Source: Eupeodes corollae (Eukaryota; Arthropoda; Insecta; Diptera; Syrphidae). Taken from it: 64,000 nt of DNA. Below the pieces are notes generated by a model. That model was not told where the DNA came from. It saw nothing but the letters and a program-made list of their open reading frames with translations, and did not search any database. Location: positions 134,890,153 through 134,954,152 of the forward strand of contig NC_079149.1 of the NCBI RefSeq assembly GCF_945859685.1, read 5' to 3'. Both the position numbers and the translations under genes were made by a program. Of this stretch, positions 1-11,199 are shown one piece after another. Position 1 is the first letter of the stretch; each line of letters starts with the position of its first letter.

Positions 1-509
1 CGTTTTGCAAAACTGTCGAGGCTCATTTCATCCTCTCCGGAGCAGTCACAATTTATTCATCAAACAACACTGCAAAACCAGTAAACAACTTTTTAAGCTG
101 GGGTATGTTCCAAAACCATTATCGGGCTTTATTTCTTCAAAGTTGGAGAGACCATTTGCTACTTTGGATTTCGGCGCACGACTTTCACGATCAAGTGTTT
201 GTAAGGAAGGCGGATATCAGGTCTCATAAAGTGTTGATTTGGGATAGAGATGGTACCGTTCTTGCCATCAGAAGAATTTTCTGAGCCGAAAATTCCAGCA
301 CTGAAAAAATCTCTAAAGAGAAAACACCTAAAATGTCAAAAATCTTCTAGCCAAAATTTGAAAGTTGGAATTTTTTGGGGATTTTTTAAAACAAGGATTG
401 ATTCCTTGGAAATTTATTCTATGTAGATTTTCAAGTTGGACTATTTTTTTATACAATCATACGGTCTCCATCTCAGAGTAATTCTATGCAAATTAGTTCA
501 TTCCTATTG
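1..509. other. Unassigned left edge
   Basis: No recognised gene is present. Positions 5-229 read through as a 74-codon open frame, but it matches no family I know and has no splice context. A second frame over about 175-285 also reads through. This may be a decayed transposon, but I cannot name it. Confidence 0.3.
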
Positions 510-709
510 AGCAGGTTCAGACGACATAAGGCAAGTTTTTGGAATCTAATTGACCAGCTGTCAAAAACAAAATTGGCTTCCAATTTTCAATTTACGAACT
601 ATTTATTGGAAAACTGGTTGGAAGGTTATTCAAGATAAATCTTTTTATTTATGACACTTGAAAAACTAAGTAGTTGCCTTGGTCAAAATGAATGTTGTCT
701 GAACCTAAC
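510..709. mobile_element. MITE family B, short internally deleted copy
   Basis: The left end is a version of the family terminus GCAGGTTCAGACGACATAAG, and the right end (TTGTCTGAACCTA) is its inverted form. The inner sequence shares the blocks GACCAGCTGTCAAAA and TTGCCTTGGTCAAAATG with the longer copies at 35.15 and 53.19 kb. At about 200 bp against about 470 bp for the 53.19-kb copy, this one has lost its middle. It is non-coding. Confidence 0.7.
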
Positions 710-903
710 CATAATGTTTTGGGCCCAAAAGACGAAACCCATTCCAGTCCAGCATTCCATAAGATTTGGATGTGACTGGAATGTGAATGTGTATACGTCA
801 ACTTATTCTAAATTCAATTTTTCAATTTTTTGTAATTACAATTTGTAAAGAGGTAGCCTTGCCTTTTAATTTTTAAACTCTAATACATATAAATTGTTCT
901 TGA

Positions 904-1380
904 TGGCCGAAACACAAACACGCTTCATCTTCGGCTTCGTTTGCGTTACGATGGGCCTGTTTCGAGGTTGCTTTAAATGACATTTCTAAAAATGGCACTT
1001 TCTGTCATAAGCAGCTGTTGTTTTTTCTCAAAAGTTTGTTTGATTTTTCGTGCAGTAAAAAATATGAATTTTAAAATCGGAAAAAAATTAAAGTAGCTTA
1101 CACATCTTATAATAACCAATGGCAATCCTTTCAAAAACAAATGTATTTCGTTTGTTGACTTTTTTTATATCTGTTGAACTGTCAGACAAAGCAAATGTTC
1201 AGAAAATTTGAACTAGGTTCCGTTTAGAGTTACATTACGTAATATTACGTTCTTTTCCTTACGATTGTCAAACGAAACGTGAGTTCAAAGCTTTATTATG
1301 ACAACATGCAATGAGTTCCTATGGCTAAGCTCTTAAACGTCAGGCGAAGCCGAAGCTGAAGCGTTTTTGTGTTTAAGCCA
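904..1380. mobile_element. MITE family C, copy 1 (TGA flanks)
   Basis: This is a 477-bp non-coding element with inverted ends TGGCCGAAACACAAACACGC and its near-complement finishing in GTTTAAGCCA. Both sides are flanked by TGA (901-903 and 1381-1383), which looks like a 3-bp target duplication. It is clearly homologous to the copy at 28975-29330. Both share the subterminal block CTTCGGCTTCGTYTGCGTTACG and its inverse. A TNA-type 3-bp duplication points to PIF/Harbinger mobilisation; that last step is inference. Confidence 0.75.
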
Positions 1381-1383
1381 TGA

Positions 1384-3400
1384 ATGCCTTGAAAATATAT
1401 TTCTATACATAATACATACAAATAATTGTCGTTGTTGGCGTCGTTCATCTTTGAGCGCCAAATTGGGATTTTATTTCTGCACCTTTCAGCCTTCTCTGGA
1501 TTTAATGGTTCCAGACTTTCCTGTTGAGTCATTTAAAAGCTAAAGTTAATGCCAAGTAGATGGTTATATGCCGAAATGATGGCCGAAATTATGCAGAATG
1601 TCCTCAAAGGGTTTAAACCTTGTTTGAAATAAATGACATATAATAATTTACCAAAAAAATCTTGTTCATTTGTGAAGATCGTCTTAAAAATGGCGGAGAT
1701 ATTCAATGTTGAAAAAAGAGGCGTTCTGATGGCGCTACCTGTGCATTGAATTTTCAATCGAAAACTGGATAAAGTAGCAAAGGAATAAATATTTGGAAAA
1801 TTAACTTTTCCATGATATAATTTGTGTTTGCCTTTCATTGGCAACCATGGCTATAAGGTCTTCCCGAGAACATCTTGTGTTTTTGCAATTTTATAGGCGA
1901 ATTCGTGTCACGCTTCCTTGGGCTGTTTGTTAAAAATTGGTTACTCTCTTTTGGGACAGTTTTTATTTGTAGAAAAAGGAGAGGGTGACGAAGAAGATGG
2001 AAAGCGGTGTTTTGATATCCACCGCCACTGCCGCTTAAGTTCAACGAACACAAAACGATTCAATTTAATAGTTATGAATTATGATTAAAACTTTTATTTG
2101 AATTTCTTGAGTGGTCACTATTTCCTCCATTCACTTTATGTATTGAAAAGAAGAGATTCAAGAATTCAAAGCCCCCAAACAAGACAACAAATTATTAACA
2201 CCAAAAGTGGCACTATTCTTTCAGGCAATCAGTGGTGGTGGTGGTGTGTTTCCATTTGCGTCTATCGCGCCCACTAAAGACCGAACTTTTCTATGCAATG
2301 TTACCGGTTTTATGATGATACTAGCAACGAAGACTCTAAGATGATGAAGATGATCATCAGCAGTGTTAACAGCCACGACATAAAAAAACAGAGCTTTATG
2401 CCGATTCTATAGAAACAAATGCGTCCGTTTTAAAGAAGAACAAGTTTATTTTCCAATAAAAATAAGAAACCTCCAGCGTGTTTATTCTTTGTTTCGATAG
2501 AAGAACAAAAAGAAGAAGAAGAGTCCGCGCGTAGTCCGAAATCCATGTCAACTTGCTTTGCATTTCCTCGCCATATAACCTTGTAGTTTTCCAAAGAAAA
2601 TACATCTGTATAGAAATATGAACAAACAACAACAAAATAAACGGGACTTAATAATCTGGCTTTGGCCTGGTCCACCACGTATCTTTCTTGTATAATTTCA
2701 TATGCAAATCTATCTTTTTCTTTATTTTCTTCTTGATGGCTTGGCCTACTGATATGATTTCATCTACATATGTATCTGCGATCATGTACTGAGTACAGAA
2801 ATGTTCATATTAAAGACGAGAAAATAGATTGGATGAAAAGTGCGTGATATGCTATATACAACCTTTCGGACTGGTTACGTACTGGAGAGTATATTAGCCA
2901 AGCTTTCAGATCATATCTAATGCAATACAGGCACATAGAACTATGACGCCCTTGTGGTGCTAAGATGCTAAAGAAATATTCAATTAAATTGAAAGAAAAA
3001 TATGACATCAGGAAACTGTCGCTTAATTATGACTATCGCACTCCGATACTTTTCAGGCGGGCTATAAAAGATTCATGTGTCTATGGGACAAAAGTTGGTA
3101 TGGAGAACAGGAATATTATGCGTAGAGATCGATGGATTTAGATAAACTTCGAACGGTATCTTATTCTTCTTCCTCTGGTTCAAGTAGAATTTCTTCTCAT
3201 GAATAAAGAAATTCTAAACAGATACAGTTGTTTAAACGGGTTGATGCTTATGAACTGGACGTGTTGAAGAGTTGGGTGTTTTGATACTTTTTAACATCCT
3301 TTTAGAGGTTTATATAATCGGTCTTGGCATTTAGGGGTCCCAGAAATCCATCGTTTTAGACAAAGATGAAAACTTTTCTCTCAAAAAGTAAGTTGAGATA
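1384..3400. other. Gene-free stretch
   Basis: I see no supportable exon on either strand. It has a short GGT run near 2232-2250 and GAT/GAA-rich patches near 2335-2360 and 2505-2522. The open frames here lack splice signals and family resemblance. Confidence 0.45.
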
Positions 3401-3692
3401 TTGTAGACCAGCGGTCAGCAACAGGCTGTCCAAAGGTCCACCTGTCAAACTGCGGAATATGTAAACAATCGTTTTTTTTAAAGAAGAATATACTCTGCAA
3501 TCGATTTGGGTGTCAGTCTTATTGTAAGATCTAATTACGGAGCTTTTGTTCGATATCGATTTTCAAAACAATTTTTCGTCTTTTAAACGCTTCCCCAAAA
3601 AAGTATTTCTATCTGAATGTAAAACGGCGTATTCGGGCTTACTGCAACACAACAGTTAGCTAAATAAAGGTCATGATATTGAACGTTTCTGG

Positions 3693-4049
3693 ATGATTAA
3701 AGAGCAAGTAATATCCTTCTTGCAAACCTTGGATACGACGGAAGCAAGGAAGCACTTGGAGTTCGTAACAAAAGAGCGCATTACACTAGCTTTGGCTTTT
3801 CTAAAAGATGTTCTGAAATATTTAAATGAGCTTAACATACAGCTACAAGGTAAAATGAAATTAATATGCGACTTAATACAAAGCTTGTCTGCTTTTCATC
3901 GTAAGCTGGATGTTTTCGAAAAAGATATTGCTAAAATGAATTCATTCATTTACCAGCAATTCTTGAATATAAAAAGAGGAACTCTGAAGAGGAAGACATT
4001 GCAGTGCTTTCAAACTTTCTATTCGATCTTAAAAGCGAATTTGCTGTAA
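3693..4049 (+). pseudogene. hAT transposase fragment (central region)
   Basis: The 118-codon frame contains LNIQLQGKMKLICDLIQS followed by AFHRKLDVFEKDI. This matches the conserved central block (LNLQLQGKDKLICDLYS..F..KL.LFE) of Buster-type hAT transposases and their domesticated relatives. The BED zinc finger and the first catalytic residues are missing upstream, and the frame ends in a stop before the C-terminal block. The ATG is arbitrary. I regard it as a relic, not a functional gene. Confidence 0.75.
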
Positions 4050-4166
4050 GATTCCATTTTGCTGCAAATATTTAAAACTGCATCCACTGAAGAATTTTGG
4101 CGTTAGCATCATGTTCAGAAAAATATCAAAATTGTAAAAATCTATCTACCAACTTTTCAACTAAGT

Positions 4167-4355
4167 TTGGCTCGACATCTGTATATATGCGAATCGTCTT
4201 TCTCAAAAATGATTTTTTTTAAGAACAAATATCGTTCGAGATTATCAGACTGCCAACTTGATGATACTGTTCGCATTTGCTCCTCGTGTGAACCAAACTA
4301 TATAAAACTGGCTCAAGACCATCGTTATAATTTTTTAAATATTTCAGTTACTTAA
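4167..4355 (+). pseudogene. hAT transposase C-terminal dimerisation fragment
   Basis: This short frame carries YICESSFSKMIFFKNKYRSR followed by LSDCQL and an EPNYIKLA stretch. It corresponds to the hAT C-terminal dimerisation block (TYLCE..FS.MK..K...R..L.D..L). It is separated from the central fragment by stops and is out of frame with it. It lies just inside the right inverted end of the element at 3409-4463. Confidence 0.75.
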
Positions 4356-4769
4356 ATGAAGTAAAATAAAAACTACAAAATTTTTTAATTTTTTTTTCGG
4401 GACCTGGATTAAAATGTTTTCAAATGTATCTAGACCCCACTTCAAACTACTTGCCGACCCCTGCTGTAGACTAATACATTTTAATTTACAGATAATAATA
4501 TCAAAATTTGTATAAAAGACTTTCAAACAAAAACTGCTATTCAATCATAATCACATAATAACGATATTCGTAATTTCCAGAATTTCTATAAATACAAAAT
4601 TAAAAACAACTGACAACTTTATTTCTTTAAATAAAAATTATGTAATTATGTTTCAGTTCAAAAATTAAATACAACAAAGGAAATTACTTTCGGAATAATT
4701 ATATTCTACAAATAAGGTCGTTTTTGACATTTGATAAAATCTGTAGGATATTTCAAATGACTTTAAAAA

Positions 4770-5165
4770 AGGCAAGAATGCGACTCACATCGGTACCTTC
4801 CCCTCATCAATTTTAGTTGTGTTTTTGTATTTTTTTTTGTCAGTTTTTGGATATTTGGATTTTTCGAAATTAAACCGTTTCAATGTTTAAGAGCGAAGTT
4901 TATTATAAGATAAAACTAGTTTGAAGTCAATATATGTATTTAATTGTTGCAAGGATATTCAACACGAAAATACATTTGTACCAGTACTTTGTTTAGGTTT
5001 TTTAAAATTTATTTTCGCAAAATTGAAACGTCAAGAAATATCAAAACTTTCAATTTAACAAATCGGATCGATTACAATAACTCCCTTTGTGAAGTTAATG
5101 AAGTACTTGCAAATAAGAGAAAAAACGATATGAACTTACGAATATTTTACATTACGAAGAAACCA
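4770..5165 (+). repeat. Hairpin-bounded tandem-repeat element, short degenerate copy 3
   Basis: The tail GAAACGTCAAGAAATATCAA through AATAACTCCCTTTGTGAAGT matches the tail of the full copies at 25439-26880 and 61905-63275. The block TTATAAGATAAAACTAGTTT (around 4906) matches one internal repeat unit. The upstream GCGACTCACATCGGTACCTT looks like a decayed version of the other terminal hairpin. Nearly all of the internal tandem array is missing. Confidence 0.6.
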
Positions 5166-5394
5166 GCTTTTTAAATCTGGTATTTCAAATTTTAAATAAC
5201 CATTTGTTTTTAATAAACATAGAAAATTAAACAAAATGTATTTAAAAGTGGTACACAGTTATTTCTGATTTAAACATATCGAGAAAAAAAATATTCTAGT
5301 AAAATATATACATTTTTTCTTATAAAATACAAAGGATTAAAGAGTAGCTACCACTTTACATTGGTCTTAAAGTTTGTAAATCAAAATGATAGAG

Positions 5395-5575
5395 AAAACC
5401 ATAGTTGTGTAAAGCATTTCACATTCTCAATGTACGGTTAAAAAAAGAATCTCTGTAGTTGAGAGTACGTCTGAAATTGAGCTGAAGGTTAAACGGATTC
5501 CATTCCTAGAAATGCGAGTATTACGGTTGATTTGTTTGAAAGGAGGAATGCAACTAGCAACTGTCTAATTTGATA
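5395..5575. repeat. Dispersed repeat of unknown type, copy 1
   Basis: This segment resembles 10900-11190 and 20340-20530. They share a TACGGTT/TACGGCTTAAGAA block, an imperfect GTTCGACTGAAGTCTGGCTC-like block and a GGAGGAATGCA block. I see no inverted ends and no protein motif. It could be an untranslated piece of a retrotransposon. Confidence 0.4.
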
Positions 5576-5628
5576 GAAAAATGTTTGTAAAAATACCAGT
5601 AAAACAAAGAAATTGTTTCGACTACAGC

Positions 5629-6955
5629 TCTATGAACATAGGAAAGAGGAAACCACAATGGTTGGCCTCAGAGCTTGACTCACTAAGAAAAGAATGCATG
5701 AAACTTTTCAACCGGGACAAAGCCGCATGACTATAGCCTCTCACTGAAAATCTTACAAAGAATCCCTAAGAATCTACCAGAATTCAGTAAGGAAATCTAA
5801 GCGATCTTCTTGGCAGTCCTTCTGTGGCAGAAGAAACTTCTGAAGCCTCTAGGTTACGAAAAATTCTTTCAACTAGTCCACCGATGCCAAGCTGCTTGAA
5901 AAATGCGGACGGCTCCTGGACAAATTTAAGTAATGAATCGCTGAACTTACTATTGGACACTCACTTTCCTGGTAGTTCTCTTACCGCAACTTGCAACAAT
6001 TATATACGTTCAAGTTCCAATACAACATATCCACAAGATCTAATCACAAGGGACAAGCTACAATGGGCTGTCAACAGCTTCAAACCATTTAAATCTGCAG
6101 GACCAGATGGGATAATACCAGCCGAGTTACAAAAGACTTCTGACATAATTGCACCAATCCTTGAGGCAACTTTTTAGCTGTCTTTACCTGGTCCATTTTC
6201 CCTCGGCATGGAGAGAAGTTAAAGTTGTTTTTATACCCAAAGCAGGTAAATGCTCGCAAGTCAATCCTAAAGATCTACGAGCTATAAGTCTATCATCATT
6301 CCTTCTTAAGACCTTGGAAAGATTGATTGATATCCATTTAGGGCCAAGTATTGATACAAAACTTCTGTCTTCGTCTCAACTGTAAAGGTAAATCGGTGGA
6401 AACAGCATTAGACACTTTAGTACGCATCGTCGAATATTCCCTCCATATCTATGGTCGCTTTCCTTGACATCGAAGGTGCCATTAACAATGTGGACACATC
6501 TGCAATCACATCTGCACTAACATCTCTAAATGTAAAGAGTTCGCTTAGGGAATTAATTCATTTAATGCTTACTAGCAGAATAATTAATTCAAAAGTGGGC
6601 AACTCTTCTGGTAGACGATTCGTTAGTAGAGGGACACCGCAAGGTAGTGTTCTATCTCCTCTTCTCTGGAACCTAGTGGTGAATGGAATTCTAACTTGTT
6701 TGGATGCGGAGGGCTTCAGAGTGATAGCATATGCAGACAAGGTTGCTATAGCAGTTTCAGCAAAGCATCTCAACATCCTAAAAGAACTCTTACAAAGGCC
6801 TTGGATAGACTAATACTTTGGGCTGCTCGGTGTGGACTGGGTGTTAACCCACACAAAAACTTAACCCAACCATAAGAGGTGGTCTGGGTTACGCTTTAAC
6901 GACTGGAGACAGCATTGAGATTTTGAAGCATACAATTCTACACGCTTAATAATTC
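5629..6955 (+). pseudogene. LOA/R1-like non-LTR retrotransposon, degenerate reverse transcriptase
   Basis: Broken plus-strand frames follow the order of a non-LTR ORF2. First comes the linker upstream of RT (RKPQWLASEL; EASRLRKILSTSPPMPS; ADGSWTNLS). Then come early RT motifs (SAGPDGIIPAEL; FPSAWREVKVVFIPKAGK), the palm motif AFLDIEGAINNVD (usual AF altered to AI) and RGTPQGSVLSPLLWNL. The catalytic YADD box reads YADK, so the second aspartate is lost. At least three frameshifts separate the parts at 5824-6177, 6149-6385 and 6451-6813. DIEGA and RKILS-type motifs favour the LOA/R1 side of the jockey group. It cannot encode an active polymerase. Confidence 0.8.
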
Positions 6956-7140
6956 TTGACATACGCAGCCGTTGAAGTTTCACATCCGAAGGTCAAGGAT
7001 GTGAATCAAGAGACGAATACGAAAAGCTAAGGGTATTGTCGTCAGCGAAACAGTTTAATAGAATAGAAGTAAAAGAAAAGCTCGTTTATAAATATAAGTA
7101 ATAAAGTCGGAGACAAAACGGATCCCTGGGGAACACCAGC
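6955..7140 (-). pseudogene. Second non-LTR RT fragment, antisense, inside the LOA remnant
   Basis: On the minus strand the sequence from 7140 leftward reads GVPQGSVLSPTLL followed by an FIN block. This is the RT thumb-proximal motif of a different non-LTR family. It sits between the plus-strand RT remnant and the likely 3' tail of that element, so it looks like a nested insertion. Stops follow quickly, and the metal-binding box is not intact. Confidence 0.6.
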
Positions 7141-7225
7141 GATTATTTTAGGAATGGTTGAGAGTTGTAAGTCACTAGGCCCTAGTTCTCAACGGACTGT
7201 TGCGCCACCCAATTTTTTATTTTTT
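7140..7225 (+). repeat. Non-LTR 3' tail (GGCCCTAG...GCGCCACC)
   Basis: TGGTTGAGAGTTGTAAGTCA followed by CTAGGCCCTAG and TTGCGCCACC is repeated almost exactly at 61806-61865. A shorter relative (GGCCCTAG...GTAGCGCCACC) ends the fragment at 43350-43722. The common sequence behaves like a shared 3' untranslated terminus of a retrotransposon group. It ends in T-rich sequence. Confidence 0.6.
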
Positions 7226-7289
7226 TAATCTAAAGTTAACAATGCCTTTAAGAAATAGAATAAAATAAAAATGATAAAATGATGCACTT

Positions 7290-7972
7290 AGGCGTATACG
7301 CGGTTTCACGTTTCACCAAACTCAAATTTGCAAAAAGAAAATTATTATAATGTTCTCCTTTGCAATAAAAGTTTCACCAAACTCAAATTTGCAAAGTGCA
7401 AACTCTTTTCGAAAAAGTCAAAAATGTTGTTATTTTGCAAAGTATTTTTTCTTTTTGTTTCAACTAACAATAAACTTTGCAAAATATATTAAACATTTTG
7501 AAAAGTTTTTGAAATTTTCATTTGCAAAGTATTGAAAAGTTTTCAAAGACTAATAAAAAAATAAATGAACCGTTTTGAAAATCAAAAAGTAAATAATAGT
7601 TAACAAGACAATTAACATGGGCTATTTTTAAATTAGTGAATTTTGAATTTTAGGGTTAACTTGATGATCTCAATTTCAGAAGGTCTGATTTTGTAGAGGT
7701 TTTTAATCCATTGACTTTGAAATTCAAGGAGGATTATCTGTAGGTGAATGTTTTGACGGTACCACGAAAGGTATTGATTCACTAATGTCTGTTAATTTAA
7801 CTTTTCAAAATACGACCTGATTGCAAAGTTGTATTTTAAATTGGTCAACACCTTTTGTTTTTCACTTTTCAAATAAAGTCTAAAAAATTCTTTTCACTTT
7901 GCAAATTTTGCGAAACACTTTGCAGGATATTATTTTGTTTACAAATTCCAAAATCTTTGGTGAAATCGGCCC
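7290..7972. mobile_element. Possible MITE with TTTCACCAAA ends
   Basis: The left side has GTTTCACCAAACTCAAATTTGC, repeated within 100 bp, and the right side ends in the inverse CTTTGGTGAAATCGGCCC. The interior is rich in TTTGCAAA palindromes and has no protein motif. Exact ends and target duplication are unclear. Confidence 0.4.
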
Positions 7973-9790
7973 ATGGTTCTTATTTTTGATCCTATGAGTG
8001 GCAAGAAGCAAATAACTTCGTTTTTTAAGGTTTGACTGAGAAATTCTTATACGAATTTATCCTAAGAAAATTGATTATACGTTTAACTTCCTTTAACGGA
8101 AATCCGTGCTTTAATTCCATACAAATTATCGTTCATATATCTTTACTCTTAATCAGCTTAAGTGAGTCTTCGATTCCTTCTTCTTTTTTGATATATTTTC
8201 AAGTTCTCTTTTGTTTTATAAATAGTTATAGTTATTGTACCTCAATGCCCTATGTTTTTGCTATGACGACGATACGATCGTTTGATTGAACGACTGTTAT
8301 TAAAATTATATACAAAAAGAAGCTATAAGTTGATAGACGTAACAATTTCCTTCCAACAACACTAAAACGAAACCTATACAATACTTTTACACTCAATGGT
8401 GATGGTAATTTTAAGGTTCTCCTAGGAAATAAGATCCAATAACAGGTCTTTCACCATATCTCTGTGAAAAGAAAGGAACAGATGTTGCGAGATTGTAATC
8501 AACGTACTTTTCATTGAAACAAATTGCCAATAATTATATTGCTGACACGGTTTTCAGAGTATTCATGTAGTCTCAAAAAGGATTGCGTACTAAAAGTGGG
8601 TTGGTACCTTTTGTGTACCGCATCATAACAAAAAGCTATTGCTCCGCACCGTAGCTAAGACGATGATGATGATAGATGCACCCAACGGACGACCCTTTTA
8701 CGTGCCCAAGTCTTTCAAACACAAAATTTATTAAACTAAAACCGTTTTCTGAACCTAAATAGTTGCAATTTGTTGCAATATTGTAAGAACGCAGCAGTAG
8801 CATTTTGTTGTTTATGCGCCATGTGGCACGTGGTATCTATCAGATTTCAAAACTGTACCGATCCTCACCTAAGGCTCGCTGCTGGAACCCGTGATCATCT
8901 GAAGAAGATATATTGATGCGATGAGCGATGTAGATACAAAAGTTTCGTTTGGGAAAATATATGTGCATCTTAACATATTTTCCCTTTACAATATTTTACG
9001 TGAGATGAATTATGATCGATGGAGATATATATTTGTGTATCTCCATTGTGCATAAAAGAAGTTATGCATTTTCAAGGAAGTAAAAGAGAACTTGAAAAAG
9101 TGTCCATTTTTGTTTTTAGGTTATTTTAAACTTCTTAAGAGGTAAAAATGTACACATTTGGCTTCCGCTAAAAGTTTAAAATTTTGAGGAGAACCACATT
9201 GTGTTCCCATCATTAGATTCAAAAAGGCAGCAACTATTAATTTTAGGGCTTTATTAAAAGTTGATGTTTTTCTTGTGATACACAAGACTGTTAGAATCTC
9301 ATTTTTCGATAAGAAAAAGTTTCTCCAGAGAAGAAAAAAAAGAAGAAAATTAAACAAATTGATGATGGGAAAGCAATTAAAGAAGAAAAGTTATTTTGTG
9401 CAATTAAGTTATTTAAGTGCATTTATTATGCAATCTCATGTTAAGATAAAGTTGTAAAACGCGTTAATGCACCAGGGTAATGCATCATTCCACAGTAGCA
9501 ATTATTCAAGGTTTGATTGCCATATTAGCTTTATGAAAGTGCTTCTATAAGTTTGTGGCTATTAACCTGACGTATGTTTGTTTGTTGAATTGTTTTGTGT
9601 GCATTTAAAAGCGATTTTAGGCCAAGTTTTTCTAACATATGACAAAATTTAAAACATTTAACTATATTTTTTGACAAGATGTAAAAATGTAAGGATATTT
9701 AATATCATCTCAAATGAAATAGAGGTGCACAATTTTATAGTAAGCAATTTTCTGAATATTTCTTAGCTACACCCTTTTATGAAAAACGGT
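7973..9790. other. Gene-free, single-copy-looking stretch
   Basis: No exon is supported. A short GAT run lies near 8661-8675. Purine-rich sequence at 9305-9390 creates lysine-rich open frames that are composition artefacts. Confidence 0.4.
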
Positions 9791-9796
9791 GCATTT

Positions 9797-10440
9797 GAAC
9801 ACGTCTTAGCAGCAGTGATAGTTCGTAGAATGAACCAAATGAACGAAGTCTATAAGGATCGGATCTATTAATTTGAAATGTCAAAAATTAAAATGGGTTT
9901 TCTTTAAAGTTAAGAGTAGAGTATACTGAACAGAGCCTGAGCAAGTCGACGCATTTAGCGGAATTTGATCAGTCATTAGATTTATTAGTGAAACAAACTA
10001 AAGAACTTATAACTGTCAATTTAAAGATTTAACATTTCCAATCCATCCCTGTCATACCACACAAAACAAATGTGAAATTAACTGCGTTTCAGAGCTCATG
10101 AAGCACACTCCGAGCTTAAATTGATTTAAAAAAAAAGCACAAGCCGATTTCCCCGAAAAAGAATTCGTATAACGACTTGAGTAAATTACTTACCATTCCA
10201 AAATTTGAAATCATTTAAAAACAGTTCTTAGTATCTAAACACGTCTAAAAAGTGACAGTTCGTAAAAAATGTAAACAAACCTAAATATGTGAAAGGGATC
10301 TATTAATTTGAAAAGACAGAAACTTAGAAATCATGAAAGTCTGAACACGTCTACGACTTTGACAGTTCGGAAAAAAGCAAACAAACCTTAGCCTGAGAAA
10401 TTCTATAAATTTAAAAACTTTGATGTGATGGAATGAATTA
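9797..10440. repeat. Three spaced copies of an ACACGTCT...AGTTCG module
   Basis: Copies start near 9798, 10239 and 10347. Each has ACACGTCT, then about 8-14 bases, then AGTTCG. The last two also share AAACAAACCT about 10 bases further on, and copies 1 and 2 share ATCTATTAATTTGAAA. They are in the same orientation with unequal spacing, about 440 and 108 bp. Confidence 0.55.
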
Positions 10441-10580
10441 AGCATATCTCTAAAAGTTGAAATTCCCATTTTGTGATATTGACTTATGTAAGTAAAATGT
10501 AAAATAAAAAGAGATATAAAATTTCGCCTAGTTTTTTTTTATTTAATCGTTTAAAATTTTGTATGCAACATAAAATTTAA

Positions 10581-10732
10581 TTAATTTCAAATACAGTAGA
10601 CCTGTCAAACTGTGAGTGAGTCGAAAGATTTTGAGGTCTGAATTTTTGAGATTTGATTAATTTCAAATACAGTAGACCTGTCAAACTGAGGCTGAGTCGA
10701 AAGATTTTGTGGACAGATTTTTAAGAGTACTT
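10581..10732. repeat. 76-bp tandem duplication
   Basis: TTAATTTCAAATACAGTAGA at 10581 recurs at 10657, followed in both by CCTGTCAAACTG and GAGTCGAAAGATTTTG. The two units are slightly diverged toward their ends. There is no coding content. Confidence 0.85.
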
Positions 10733-10899
10733 TTTTAGGCCAGAGTAGGCTTTTGGTAAATTGAGGAATTCATCGAGAAGAGACTGATCTTCCCTACTTA
10801 TCAATACATTTTGACGTTTTCGTGGTGCAAACACAAACTGTCAATTCCTACAAGAAGCCGTTCAGCAATCCGAAGTACCAATTTTTATTTATTTTGTGT

Positions 10900-11190
10900 T
10901 TTTTAAAGTTTAGCATAGTAAAAGGGGAGAAGAAAGCAGGGAAGATAGGTTTTCAAAGGAGATATCAGTGGTTTTTATTTCTTGAATATTTGAATGATAG
11001 AGTGTTGTAAAGTACTCCTCATTCACGTAGTACGGCTTAAGAACAAATATCTATACTTGATAGTTCGACTGAAGTCTGGCTCTTTGGTTAGTGATGTATT
11101 CTTGGAGGCCATAGAATTTAGGTTAGATTTTTTAAAAGGAGGAATGCACCTGGCTAAAAGTCTGGGTGTTGACAGTTCCTCTTTTTTACT
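10900..11190. repeat. Dispersed repeat of unknown type, copy 2
   Basis: It shares ordered blocks (AGTACGGCTTAAGAACAAAT, GAAGTCTGGCTCTTTGGTTA, AAAGGAGGAATGCACCTGGC) with 5395-5575 and 20340-20530. No inverted ends and no recognised protein are visible. It is the fullest of the three copies. Confidence 0.45.
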
Positions 11191-11199
11191 AGAAAAAAG

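Larger units (their letters stand above)
3409..4463 (+). mobile_element. hAT element (Buster/ZBED5-like), internally deleted
   Basis: The ends are CAGCGGTCAGCAA on the left and the inverted TTGCCGACCCCTG on the right, typical hAT termini. The flanking 8-mers TTGTAGAC (3401-3408) and CTGTAGAC (4464-4471) match at 7 of 8 bases, as expected for the 8-bp hAT target duplication. The interior encodes parts of a transposase related to the SCAND3/ZBED5/GTF2IRD2 type. At 1055 bp it is far too short to encode a full transposase, so it is a deletion derivative. Confidence 0.85.
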
